The position numbers and the translations under genes are program-made. From the NCBI RefSeq assembly GCF_019711435.1, contig NZ_JAIGNK010000001.1:434001-498000 (forward strand): a stretch of DNA of 64,000 bases, read 5' to 3'. Under the pieces are notes generated by a model. The model did not search any database. It was not told the DNA's origin and worked only from the letters and a program-made list of their open reading frames with translations. This DNA comes from Qipengyuania polymorpha. Its GTDB lineage: Bacteria; Pseudomonadota; Alphaproteobacteria; Sphingomonadales; Sphingomonadaceae. Each line of letters opens with the position of its first letter. The first letter of the stretch is position 1. Shown here piece after piece: positions 7,382 to 15,150 of the stretch.

Positions 7382-9193
7382 ATGCCTGCCCTCAATCGCC
7401 GAAAATTCCTTGGAACAAGTGCTAGCGGGCTGGGCCTGCTTGGCCTCTCCGGTGCCATGCCGGCCTGGGCGCGCGGCGCGGACATCCTGGCGGGTAACGC
7501 TAGGAAAGGACTGGACGAGGTAGCGGGGCCGAATATCGACCTCACTGTCGCACGTTCTGCCTTCGCGACGGGTAACAGGCGCGGCGGCGCCATCGCCGTC
7601 AACGGCACGATCCCCGGTCCGCTGTTGCGTTTGCAAGAGGGCACGACCGTGCGGTTGAACGTTCATAATCAGCTCGAGGAAGATACCTCAATTCACTGGC
7701 ACGGTCTGCTCGTGCCGTTCCAACTGGACGGTGTACCCGGCGTGAGCTTTCCCGGCGTCAAACCAGGCGAGACATTCACAGCGGAATTTCCCGTGCGGCA
7801 GGCAGGAACTTATTGGTGGCACTCGCATAGCGGGTTGCAGGAACAGGCCGGGCACTACGGCGCTATCGTGGTCGATCCCGCCGGACCCGATCCGGTGCGG
7901 GCCGACCGCGAATATATCGTGGTGCTCAGCGAATTCAGCGATATGTCGCCCCACACGATCTTCGACAAGCTCAAGAAGGGCGAAGGCTACTTCAACTACA
8001 ACCAGAACACCTGGACCGACGATTATCCGCTTTCGGGCGGGGACCGCCGGATGTGGGCGAGGATGCGCATGATGCCGACCGACATCCTCGATGTGTCGAG
8101 CGCTGCCTACACTTACCTCCTCAATGGTCACGGCCCGCTCGACAACCTGGAATATCTCTTCCGCCCCGGCGAGCGCGTACGCCTGCGCTTCATCAATGCC
8201 GGAGCCATGACCTTTTTCAATATCCGTATTCCCGGCTTACCGATGACTGTCGTGCAGGCGGACGGGAAGGATGTCGAACCGGTCGAGGTCGACGAGTTCC
8301 AGATCGGCGTTGCCGAAACCTACGATGTCGTCGTGACGCCGGGCGAGCAACAGGCTTACACGCTGGTGGCAGAGTCCATGGACCGCTCCGGCATGGGTAT
8401 TGCCACACTTGCGAGCACACCCGGCGCGCGCGCCGCCATACCTCCGCTGCGCGATCCCCCGCTGCTGACCATGGCCGATATGGGCATGAGCGGCATGGAC
8501 CATGGCTCCGGCGGCGATGCCGGCAAGACCGGAATGGACCACAGCAGTGGCGGTGACATGGCGGGAATGGACCATGGTTCGTCCGGCGATTCGGATATGG
8601 CGGGCATGGCCGGAATGGCGGGAGGCATGCAGATGCGTGATATCTCGCGCTTGCCTCCCGATGTGAAGGTCGGACCCGGGCTAGACATGGTCTCGATGAA
8701 CCCGGTCGACCGAATGGGCGATCCCGGCATCGGCCTCGCCGATGTCCCTCACCGCACGCTCGACTATCGCAAGCTCCGCTCGCTGACACCTCATCGGGAG
8801 GGCCGGACTCCCTCGCGGCGGATGGAAATCCATCTCACCGGGAACATGGAACGCTACATGTGGTCGTTTGACGGCAAGAAGTTTTCCGCCGTCTCCGACG
8901 AGCCGATCCGGTTCGCCTATAACGAACGCGTGCGCGTGAAGCTCATCAACGACACGATGATGGCGCACCCGATCCATCTGCACGGGCACTTCTTCGAGCT
9001 GGTCAATGGCGCCCCGGCCGACCGTCAACCGCTCAAGCACACAGTTATCCTGCAGCCGGGTGGCAGCGCGCAGTTCGACCTGACGGCGGACGAGCCGGGC
9101 GACTGGGCCTTCCACTGCCACCTTCTCTACCACATGCATGCCGGGATGTTTCAGATTGTCACGGTTGCCAATCCGGACGGGAGCGAAGCATGA
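7382..9193 (+). CDS. copA: Copper-resistance multicopper oxidase CopA/PcoA type
   Basis: 603 residues. A Tat signal (NRRKFLG at 5-11) exports the folded enzyme. Three cupredoxin domains follow, with type 2/3 ligands HWHG near 105 and WWHSHSG near 145, and the C-terminal sites HPIHLHGHF near 530 and HCHLLYHMHAGM near 579 that carry the type 1 Cys and the bridge to the trinuclear centre. Between 360 and 420 is a Met/His/Gly-rich insert (repeats of GMDHGS and MAGM), typical of PcoA/CopA proteins, that binds extra copper. The enzyme is expected to oxidise Cu(I) to Cu(II) in the periplasm. It overlaps copB by four bases. Confidence 0.95.
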   Translation: MPALNRRKFLGTSASGLGLLGLSGAMPAWARGADILAGNARKGLDEVAGPNIDLTVARSAFATGNRRGGAIAVNGTIPGPLLRLQEGTTVRLNVHNQLEEDTSIHWHGLLVPFQLDGVPGVSFPGVKPGETFTAEFPVRQAGTYWWHSHSGLQEQAGHYGAIVVDPAGPDPVRADREYIVVLSEFSDMSPHTIFDKLKKGEGYFNYNQNTWTDDYPLSGGDRRMWARMRMMPTDILDVSSAAYTYLLNGHGPLDNLEYLFRPGERVRLRFINAGAMTFFNIRIPGLPMTVVQADGKDVEPVEVDEFQIGVAETYDVVVTPGEQQAYTLVAESMDRSGMGIATLASTPGARAAIPPLRDPPLLTMADMGMSGMDHGSGGDAGKTGMDHSSGGDMAGMDHGSSGDSDMAGMAGMAGGMQMRDISRLPPDVKVGPGLDMVSMNPVDRMGDPGIGLADVPHRTLDYRKLRSLTPHREGRTPSRRMEIHLTGNMERYMWSFDGKKFSAVSDEPIRFAYNERVRVKLINDTMMAHPIHLHGHFFELVNGAPADRQPLKHTVILQPGGSAQFDLTADEPGDWAFHCHLLYHMHAGMFQIVTVANPDGSEA

Positions 9194-10347
9194 AGACTTT
9201 CAATTTCAGCTTCTTCGCCTCCGTCGCAGCAGGTGCAGTCCTCGCTTCGCCCGCCGCAGCCCAGCATGCCGGTCACTCGCCGGCGGAGCCGCAGCAGAGC
9301 GCCGAGGCGCAGGCTGACGCCAAGGTAAAGTGCGAGGAGGAAGCCGCGCGCCATCGTGCGATGGGGCATCCGGTAACAGAGGGGGCGTGCGAACGTACTG
9401 CCCAGCCTGAAGCTGCGATGGACCATTCGACGATGGATCATTCGCAGATGAATCACGGCGACATGGGGCAGGCGGAAGCCAGCAGCTCGTCGACAGACCA
9501 TGGGCAGATGGATCACAGCCAGATGAACCACGGGCAGACGGGATCGCAGGACATGCAGGGCATGGACCATTCGTCGATGCAGATGGGCTCGAACGACGAT
9601 ATCCCGCTGCTGCCGCCTCCTCCCGAAGCCGGGAGCGGTCCCGCGCGCGCGGCGGTTGCGATCTGGGGCGAGGAAGCCATGAACGAAGCGCGGCGCGAAC
9701 TTGTACGCGAGACCGACGGCGGGATGCGCTTCTGGTTTCAGGGCGACCGGCTCGAATACCGCGCCCGCGAGGGAGCGGATGGATATCTTTGGGATATCCA
9801 GGGCTATTATGGCGGTGATATCGACAAGTTCTGGTTCAAGTCCGAGGGTGAAGGCAGCTTCGGTGAGCCTGTCGAGGGCGCCGAAGTCCAGGCGCTCTGG
9901 AGCCGGGCGATCGCTCCCTTCTTCGATTTCCAAGCCGGTGTCCGCCAGGATCTGACAGGGCCCGAGCGCACCCATGCGGTCATTGGAATACAGGGCATTG
10001 CTCCCTACCAGTTCGAGGTAGACGTTGCAGCGTTCGTATCGAACAAAGGCAATGTGACGGCGCGTTTTGAGGGCGAGCTTGATCAGCGCATCACGCAGCG
10101 GCTGATCCTCCAGCCGCGTGCCGAAATCGCACTTTCGGTGCAGGATATTCCCGAACTCGGCATTGGCGCTGGCCTCGACCGGATCGAGGCAGGTCTGCGT
10201 CTTCGCTACGAGTTCGCACGCGAAGTCGCGCCCTATGTTGGCGTATCCCAGGAATGGCGGATCGGTGACAGCGCCGATTATGCCCGCGCCGCAGGGGAAG
10301 ACTCTAGCGTGACGAATTACGTCGTGGGAATTCGATTCTGGTTTTAA
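9190..10347 (+). CDS. copB: Copper resistance outer-membrane protein CopB/PcoB
   Basis: 385 residues with a signal peptide (cleavage likely after ASPAAA at about 24). The N-terminal third is rich in His and Met (repeated MDHSxMDH, MNHG and MDHSQMNHG units), which should bind copper. From about 150 onward the sequence matches CopB beta-barrels (EARRELVRETDGG, DRLEYRAREG, DIDKFWFKSEGEG), and it ends in the aromatic outer-membrane signature GIRFWF. It probably binds or restricts copper at the outer membrane. The start overlaps the copA stop (ATGA), the usual copAB arrangement. Confidence 0.93.
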   Translation: MKTFNFSFFASVAAGAVLASPAAAQHAGHSPAEPQQSAEAQADAKVKCEEEAARHRAMGHPVTEGACERTAQPEAAMDHSTMDHSQMNHGDMGQAEASSSSTDHGQMDHSQMNHGQTGSQDMQGMDHSSMQMGSNDDIPLLPPPPEAGSGPARAAVAIWGEEAMNEARRELVRETDGGMRFWFQGDRLEYRAREGADGYLWDIQGYYGGDIDKFWFKSEGEGSFGEPVEGAEVQALWSRAIAPFFDFQAGVRQDLTGPERTHAVIGIQGIAPYQFEVDVAAFVSNKGNVTARFEGELDQRITQRLILQPRAEIALSVQDIPELGIGAGLDRIEAGLRLRYEFAREVAPYVGVSQEWRIGDSADYARAAGEDSSVTNYVVGIRFWF

Positions 10348-10363
10348 GAGAAGGAAATATACA

Positions 10364-10924
10364 ATGAGGACAAGACTATCCCTAAGCGCGGTCGCCCTGG
10401 CCTTGGCTGCAGGGGGCACTCCCGCCCTGGCACAATCCATGGACCATTCGGCGCATTCGGAACATTCGGTATCAACGCCGATGGACCATACGGAGCAGGG
10501 CATGAACCATGCCGAGCATATGGCTGCGATGAACGACGACGTCGCTGGGGCAGAAGCGGTTCTGACATCATATCGCGATGCCCTGACGTCGCGCGATGCA
10601 GAGGCCATGGCCGCGCTGTTTGCCGAGGAATCCTTCGTTTACGAAAACGGCAAGGCGGAAGGCAGCTTCACGCATTACATGGAGCATCACCTGGGACCGG
10701 AACTCGATGCAATAACCAGCTTCACCTTCGGCGAACCGACGCTCGCAGTCACCCGGATGGGACATATGGCTTATGGCCGCGAAACGTACACCTATCGGAT
10801 CGAACTGGCCGACGGCCGCGTAATCGACCGCGAAGGGGTTGCGACCTCGGTCCTCGCTCATGATGCAGATGGCTGGAAGATCGTTCAGTACCATTCATCG
10901 TCACGCGCACCGCGTAACAACTGA
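10364..10924 (+). CDS. Secreted NTF2-like (SnoaL/DUF4440) protein with His/Met-rich N-terminus
   Basis: 186 residues. A signal peptide ends near PALAQ (about 25), followed by a His/Met segment (MDHSAHSEHS, MDHTEQGMNHAEHMAAM) like that of copB. The C-terminal domain (about 60-180) has the SnoaL/DUF4440 pattern: SYRDALTSRDAEAMAALFAEESFVYENGKAEG, then two strands ending in DGWKIVQYHSS. Such domains can be enzymes or ligand-binding folds. Here fusion with a copper-binding tail suggests a periplasmic copper carrier or scavenger (inference). It lies 16 bases after copB. Confidence 0.78.
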   Translation: MRTRLSLSAVALALAAGGTPALAQSMDHSAHSEHSVSTPMDHTEQGMNHAEHMAAMNDDVAGAEAVLTSYRDALTSRDAEAMAALFAEESFVYENGKAEGSFTHYMEHHLGPELDAITSFTFGEPTLAVTRMGHMAYGRETYTYRIELADGRVIDREGVATSVLAHDADGWKIVQYHSSSRAPRNN

Positions 10925-10944
10925 TTTGATCGGGGGAACACCGA

Positions 10945-11679
10945 TTGGCGTTACGCTCTTTCAAGCTGCGTCTTCATGTGCTGGGCAGCAAGCTTCACAA
11001 ATGGCTGGCGATCTTTGTCGGCGTCCAGGTGCTCCTGTGGATGATCACCGGGGCGCTGATGTCGTTTCTCGACATCGAAGAGGTTCGGTCCGAACATGTC
11101 GTTTCGCGCGCGCCGGAGGTCCTGCCCGCTGATGCTGTCATGCCCCAATGGCTCGATAGCAGCGAGGGGGTGGTTTCCCTTGCGACGCGCGCGGTCGGCG
11201 GCAGGGCAGTAACCGAGGTCCGCCGGGACGATGGAAGCGTCACGCTCCGCGACCCGGATAGCGGGATGCTCCTCTCGCCCCTTCCCGCCGCGAGTGCACG
11301 GGCCATCGCCCGACGTGCCTGGACCGGGCCATCGACCACCATAGCGACCACACGCCTCATCGAAGACGCTGTCGGGACCGAATTCCGGGGTCCGTTTCCG
11401 GCGTGGCAGATCACCTACGGCGATGAGGACAATACCCGCGTCTACATCGATGCATCGAGTGGCTCGGTGCTCGCTGCCCGCAGCGACACCTGGCGCCTGT
11501 TCGATTTTATCTGGGGGCTGCATATCATGGACTGGACGCAGCGCGACCGCATCAACAGCTGGTGGCTGCTACTGTTCGGGATCGGCGGGACGATTATCGC
11601 GGTTTCGGGCTTTGTCCTGCTTGCGAACCGGTTTCCCAGGATCAGGCGGCGGGCGAAACATGTGCCGAATGCACCCTGA
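10945..11679 (+). CDS. PepSY-domain inner-membrane protein
   Basis: 244 residues from a TTG start with GGGG about 10 bases upstream. The N-terminal helix LGSKLHKWLAIFVGVQVLLWMITGALMSF (about 13-42) and a C-terminal helix near 205-230 anchor a large periplasmic part with PepSY-like repeats (TRVYIDASSGSVLAARSDTWRLFDFIWGLHIMDW). The WGLHIMDW turn is typical of PepSY_TM proteins tied to iron or copper reduction and uptake. Last gene of the copAB operon, 20 bases behind the NTF2-like gene. Function in copper tolerance is by context. Confidence 0.78.
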   Translation: MALRSFKLRLHVLGSKLHKWLAIFVGVQVLLWMITGALMSFLDIEEVRSEHVVSRAPEVLPADAVMPQWLDSSEGVVSLATRAVGGRAVTEVRRDDGSVTLRDPDSGMLLSPLPAASARAIARRAWTGPSTTIATTRLIEDAVGTEFRGPFPAWQITYGDEDNTRVYIDASSGSVLAARSDTWRLFDFIWGLHIMDWTQRDRINSWWLLLFGIGGTIIAVSGFVLLANRFPRIRRRAKHVPNAP

Positions 11680-11692
11680 AGCCGCTCCCAGT

Positions 11693-12199
11693 TTAATCAG
11701 GTTCGGCTCGGGCAAAGCGGACCAGAAGGATCGTTAGCGCCGGCACGACCGTCCACATCGCGATCGGGATCAGCGCTAGTCCCGTCACTGGCTCGTGCGG
11801 CATCAACTCGCTGTAGCGCCAGCTCAGGAAACTGTTTGCCGGAAGCGATGTGGCGATCATTTCGACGGCGATTGCGACGACAAGCCCGAAGCCGAAATAG
11901 ACCGCATAGGGCATTTTGGCGGCTTGCCAGAGCCATGCGTGCCCGCCACGTAATGCTGCAAGGCTATAACCTGTCAGCAGGATCACGCCATCGCCCAGGC
12001 TTGCAATGCCGCAGCGAATGGTCCGCTCGAAGGGTTCGAGATCACCCGGCTCGAAGAATGGCATCTGGAAAATCTCCCAGACGAACGCGATCAGGCTCCC
12101 GCAAACAAAGATCAGCCAATGGGTTCTGGTCATGCTTCGGATACGCCGGAATGATGTGCGCAAGGAAATAGCGGCGGGCCGGAGTTCCACGTCCTGCAT
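11693..12199 (-). CDS. Four-helix integral membrane protein of unknown function
   Basis: 168 residues from the ATG at 12199 (AAAGG four bases upstream) or 146 from the ATG at 12133 (MTRTHWLIF). The second start fits a membrane protein better, while the first has the better ribosome-binding site. Hydrophobic segments run from about 30-45, 70-85, 100-120 and 135-160, and there is a conserved-looking FVWEIFQMPFF motif in helix 1. I do not recognise the family. It is transcribed toward the copper operon (convergent, 13 bases apart), downstream of the small gene at 12227-12514. Confidence 0.6.
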   Translation of the reverse strand: MQDVELRPAAISLRTSFRRIRSMTRTHWLIFVCGSLIAFVWEIFQMPFFEPGDLEPFERTIRCGIASLGDGVILLTGYSLAALRGGHAWLWQAAKMPYAVYFGFGLVVAIAVEMIATSLPANSFLSWRYSELMPHEPVTGLALIPIAMWTVVPALTILLVRFARAEPD

Positions 12200-12226
12200 A
12201 ACGCCTTTGCTGCCCCAAAGCCTGGA

Positions 12227-12514
12227 TCAGTCACGGTCTTCGCGGCTCTCGGTTTTGGCCATGCGAGCAGCGCGTTCGAGAAATTTCCGCATGTCACCTG
12301 CTGCCAGTTCGGTAAGCGGATGCCGGCTCGCATCGGGACGCGGTTCGATCATGTCCGCACGTTTCCTGATCTGTTCGATCTGTTCGTCGCTCGCCCCGGA
12401 CAAGAGGCCGAGAACTATGTTCTCGAGAGTTATGAGGCGAATGCGCATTTGCACCAGCTCGGCATGATCGGGCTCCGGAACATCCCAGCTGCCGTCCTCA
12501 TTGACCGTGCTCAC
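12227..12514 (-). CDS. Small soluble protein of unknown function
   Basis: 95 residues from a GTG start. It is charged and mostly helical, with a region MRIRLITLENIVLGLLSGASDEQIEQIRKRADMI (about 23-56) that could form a coiled coil, and a basic end. No motif I recognise. Codon choice is like that of its neighbours, and a 27-base gap separates it from the membrane-protein gene downstream, so the two could be one unit. Confidence 0.5.
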   Translation of the reverse strand: MSTVNEDGSWDVPEPDHAELVQMRIRLITLENIVLGLLSGASDEQIEQIRKRADMIEPRPDASRHPLTELAAGDMRKFLERAARMAKTESREDRD

Positions 12515-12656
12515 GACTGCTTCTCCGACGGCTCTGCTGGCACCATGATACTCCCCATTCGTCGTTATCAGCTTCTCTCAAAAAGGTGGCCGAAAAACAG
12601 CACCGCTGCAACCGGCCGTGCTTCGGCCCACCAGCCCCACCGCTGCTGCGGATTGT

Positions 12657-12683
12657 TTGAGGGGAAGAGATGTCGGCTGCGTA
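12657..12683 (+). promoter_or_regulatory. Predicted ECF sigma promoter of the His/Met-rich protein gene
   Basis: TTGAGGG (12657-12663), 16-base spacer, CGTA (12680-12683), 54 bases before the ATG at 12738. Fifth perfect copy of the island promoter motif. Confidence 0.66.
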
Positions 12684-12737
12684 AAGAAGATGAATGCACA
12701 CAGCATCCACCGCAAGACCGACTAAAGGAAATCGACC

Positions 12738-13127
12738 ATGAAACGGACAGTTCTAGCTTTCGCGCTCGCCACCGGCTTGGCAGCCACCCCGGCAATGGCC
12801 CAGCAACAGCATGACCACGGAGATCAAGCGGCGGCGCAGCAGCAGTCACACGCTGGCCATATGATGCAGGATTCCGACGCTATGGCGGCCCATCGTGAAA
12901 AGATGGCAGAAATGCGCGCGCTGATGCAGCAGGCCCACGCGGCGGGCGATCCTGCCGAACGCCAAAGGCTGATGGCCGAACATCGTGCAAAAGTGCAGGA
13001 GCACATGGCGGGCATGATGCAAGGCGGCAATGCCGATATGATGGCGGCCTGTCACCAGCGCATGATGATGATGCACGACATGATGGAGCAGATGGCGGCT
13101 CACGAGAACATGGCGCAAGACGATTAG
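12738..13127 (+). CDS. Small periplasmic Met/His/Gln-rich protein, probable metal chaperone
   Basis: 129 residues. Signal peptide with AMAQ cleavage at about 21. The mature chain is rich in Met, His and Gln (HAGHMMQ, MAAHREKMAEMRALMQQAHAAG, HQRMMMMHDMMEQMAAHENM) and predicted helical, like small copper-storing or CpxP/CnrX-like spy-type proteins. No cysteine is present. The gene stands alone under its own copy of the island ECF promoter, which supports a metal-stress role. Function is inferred from composition and control only. Confidence 0.72.
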   Translation: MKRTVLAFALATGLAATPAMAQQQHDHGDQAAAQQQSHAGHMMQDSDAMAAHREKMAEMRALMQQAHAAGDPAERQRLMAEHRAKVQEHMAGMMQGGNADMMAACHQRMMMMHDMMEQMAAHENMAQDD

Positions 13128-13340
13128 GAGATGGTGGCCGGGCTTTCGCTTCGTACCTGAGGCTGGCCACCCTCACCAAAGCGCTGTGCAAGGCAGGAGG
13201 CCCGACCATCTCGTGATTTATATTTGAACCCTAACGCGCCGTCGTTCGCCTCGCTGCATTACCGCGAGAGATGAGGGTTCGCAGAGCACTACCGATACAA
13301 TAGGTCGCACGACTGTCGCTAAGACCGGAGCCCAAAGAGA

Positions 13341-13970
13341 ATGAAACCAATCCAATTCATGGCTATTGTGGCCGCCAGTCTGCTCTGGATAAGTCCGGCC
13401 CAGGCCCATGGCGACGAAGAACATGGTGAAGCGGCCAGTGCTGTCGTCTCCGATGCGGCGTCAGAAGAAATCCAGTCTGCGCAGGGGCACGGCGATACGG
13501 CTGCTGATCATGACGGGGCGAATGGACAGGATGCAGGCGAAGGCGACAAGGGCGTGGTCGGTGTGCTCAAATCGCTGCATCCCGCCACCGTACACTTTCC
13601 GATCGCTTTGTTCTTTATGGCAGCTCTCACCGAGCTATTCATCATCGCACGGAAGGGCACAGGCCTAGAGCCGGCAGTGCGCGTACTTGTTTATGGCGGT
13701 GCCGCCGGGGCGGTCGTGGCGGCCCTATTCGGTTGGATCCATACCGGTCTCTGGTTCGGCGGAGATACTACGATGCAGGTTCATCGCTGGAACGGAATGC
13801 TGATCGCCGTCCTCGGTCTGGCGATGGCCTATCTTGCGAGCCGTGCTTCCGCGAGCCGGACCCTGCTTCGCGCCGCAATCTTTTCCATGGCCGCTCTCGT
13901 GCTGGTGCAGGGGTTTCTGGGCGGCGAGCTTGCGCACGGTGCCAATCATCTTGGTATCTCCTGGCTTTGA
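13341..13970 (+). CDS. DUF2231 membrane protein with His/Asp-rich periplasmic head
   Basis: 209 residues. A signal peptide (to about 22, AQA-HGDEEHGE) is followed by a His/Asp/Glu-rich stretch (HGDEEHGEA, GHGDTAADHDG), then a four-helix DUF2231-type domain from about 75: LHPATVHFPIALFFMAALTEL with its HxxxVHFPIAL motif, a GWIHTGLWFGG loop and HRWNGML at the third helix. DUF2231 proteins resemble heme-binding cytochrome-type membrane folds, so these conserved His may bind heme or metal. Upstream (13276-13282) there is only a weak match to the -35 block. Confidence 0.75.
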   Translation: MKPIQFMAIVAASLLWISPAQAHGDEEHGEAASAVVSDAASEEIQSAQGHGDTAADHDGANGQDAGEGDKGVVGVLKSLHPATVHFPIALFFMAALTELFIIARKGTGLEPAVRVLVYGGAAGAVVAALFGWIHTGLWFGGDTTMQVHRWNGMLIAVLGLAMAYLASRASASRTLLRAAIFSMAALVLVQGFLGGELAHGANHLGISWL

Positions 13971-13978
13971 AGGATAGA

Positions 13979-14389
13979 ATGATGCGTAGATCGAATCGGA
14001 ACGCGTTTGTTGCCCCCCTTGCTGCGGCGGCACTGGGGCTAGGGCTCGCTGCATGTCATCAGACGCAGGACACTTCATCAGAAGCTGAAGCCTTGCCACT
14101 GTATACGGCCCCGCCGACCGAGAGCACAGGTGCTGGTGAAGGCGAAAGAGACAACGCTGCCTCTCCCGCTGGAGAGGCCAATACGAACCGGTCGGGTGAA
14201 GCTGCGACTGCCGGTAGGCAACCAGACCGACCGGCGAGCACTCCGGTAGTAGCGCCGTCACCTGCGGCCACTCCCCCGCCGATGAATGCGAAGCCTAGCG
14301 ACACACCCGATCCGCATGCGGGCCACAATATACAGTCCATGCCAGACCATGACATGTCCTCGATGTACAATCGGGCGGATGGTTCATGA
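13979..14389 (+). CDS. Pro/Ala-rich lipoprotein with C-terminal His/Met tail
   Basis: 136 residues from the ATG at 13979 (a second ATG follows at once). Signal peptide with lipobox LGLAAC (Cys about 25). The mature chain is low-complexity (Ser/Thr/Pro/Ala/Glu) and ends in DPHAGHNIQSMPDHDMSSM, a His/Met cluster like those in copB and the NTF2-like protein. Nine bases behind the DUF2231 stop, so both are likely co-transcribed. A lipid-anchored metal-binding tether is the likely role (inference). Confidence 0.65.
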   Translation: MMRRSNRNAFVAPLAAAALGLGLAACHQTQDTSSEAEALPLYTAPPTESTGAGEGERDNAASPAGEANTNRSGEAATAGRQPDRPASTPVVAPSPAATPPPMNAKPSDTPDPHAGHNIQSMPDHDMSSMYNRADGS

Positions 14390-14700
14390 CCTGGCGTTTC
14401 GCCTTCTGATCGGCCCAAAAACGGCCGACGCTCATTTCACCTGTCACTACGAATAACATGTCGTCGTTTGCCAAAGGCGCTTTATCTCATCTGTCCGATT
14501 TTGGGGGTATTGATGGGGGTATTTGCATGGCGATCCAAAAAGTTGATAAGGTAAATCAGCACGTTATACGCTCCCTACATTTCCCTCCTCCGCTACCAAA
14601 TCCGAAAAAGTTGGACGCATCCACCCATCTGGGTGGTCCGCGTCGCTGCAGTCACCCATAAACCCTTCGGTACCTACCAAGCGCAACCTAGGGGGGACTT
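14390..14700 (+). other. Gene-poor boundary segment with twin GGGGGTAT repeats
   Basis: No convincing gene in 311 bases; an open frame at 14458-14661 has no ribosome-binding site and no recognisable product. Two GGGGGTAT octamers lie 12 bases apart (14503-14510 and 14515-14522), a pattern I associate with the region just upstream of tyrosine-integrase genes in genomic islands. The composition is more AT-rich than on either side. It separates the metal island from core genes and may be the remains of an integration end. Confidence 0.4.
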
Positions 14701-15090
14701 ATGCGCAAGACACTCATGACGGCATTCACGCTCGCGGCATTTTCGAGTGCGGCGAATGCCGATTATCGCAGCTCGGTCGATGAAGACGGCTGCTGGGACG
14801 CCCGCGATTCATATGGGGCAAATTGCATGACCTTGGTCGACGCCCATCGCGAGAACGGGCGCGCCGAGGTGACCTACAAGAACAAGTGTTCGCAGCGGAT
14901 CTATGCGCGCATATGCCTGACTCGGGTCGGCAAAGCCGATAGCTGCGGGCAGTCCAGCATGCGGCCGGGTCAGGAATTTACGTGGTACACCCACAGTTCT
15001 GCCGGCCAGCAGTCCGCCAGGTCAATCGGCTCGACCAGTACCTCGAACGACTGGGTATGCACCGGGAAGGTCCGCGGCTGGCGTAACTGA
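14701..15090 (+). CDS. Small secreted cysteine-containing protein of unknown function
   Basis: 129 residues. A clear signal peptide (about 1-20, SSAANA-DYRS) and a mature chain with six cysteines (DGCW, ANCMT, NKCSQ, ICLT, DSCGQ, WVCTG) suggest a disulfide-bonded periplasmic or secreted domain. The order SYGANCMTLVD...VTYKNKCSQRIYARICL resembles small sphingomonad proteins of unknown role. GGGGGG lies 4 bases before the ATG. A strong terminator follows. Confidence 0.65.
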   Translation: MRKTLMTAFTLAAFSSAANADYRSSVDEDGCWDARDSYGANCMTLVDAHRENGRAEVTYKNKCSQRIYARICLTRVGKADSCGQSSMRPGQEFTWYTHSSAGQQSARSIGSTSTSNDWVCTGKVRGWRN

Positions 15091-15108
15091 GCAGCCGGAC
15101 CAAACGAC

Positions 15109-15143
15109 AAAAGCGGCGCGGCAAGAAATTGCTGCGCCGTTTT
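15109..15143. terminator. Bidirectional rho-independent terminator
   Basis: Hairpin CGGCGC/GCGCCG extended by GCAA/TTGC around a GAAA loop, flanked by AAAA and TTTT, between the convergent genes ending at 15090 (+) and 15151 (-). Confidence 0.8.
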
Positions 15144-15150
15144 GCTTTGC

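Noticed and set aside
9151..10608. Long minus-strand open frame (485 codons) across copB and the NTF2-like gene
   Set aside because: It mirrors two well-supported plus-strand genes with signal peptides and family motifs; open only because of GC-rich codon bias.
13276..13303. Sixth copy of the island ECF promoter before the DUF2231 gene
   Set aside because: Only ATGAGGG is present; the -10 block at the right spacing reads GATA, not CGTA.
14458..14661. 67-codon frame in the island boundary
   Set aside because: No ribosome-binding site at its start and no recognisable product. An inner ATG at 14527 lies just behind the GGGGGTAT repeats, where an integrase would begin, but its sequence does not look like one.
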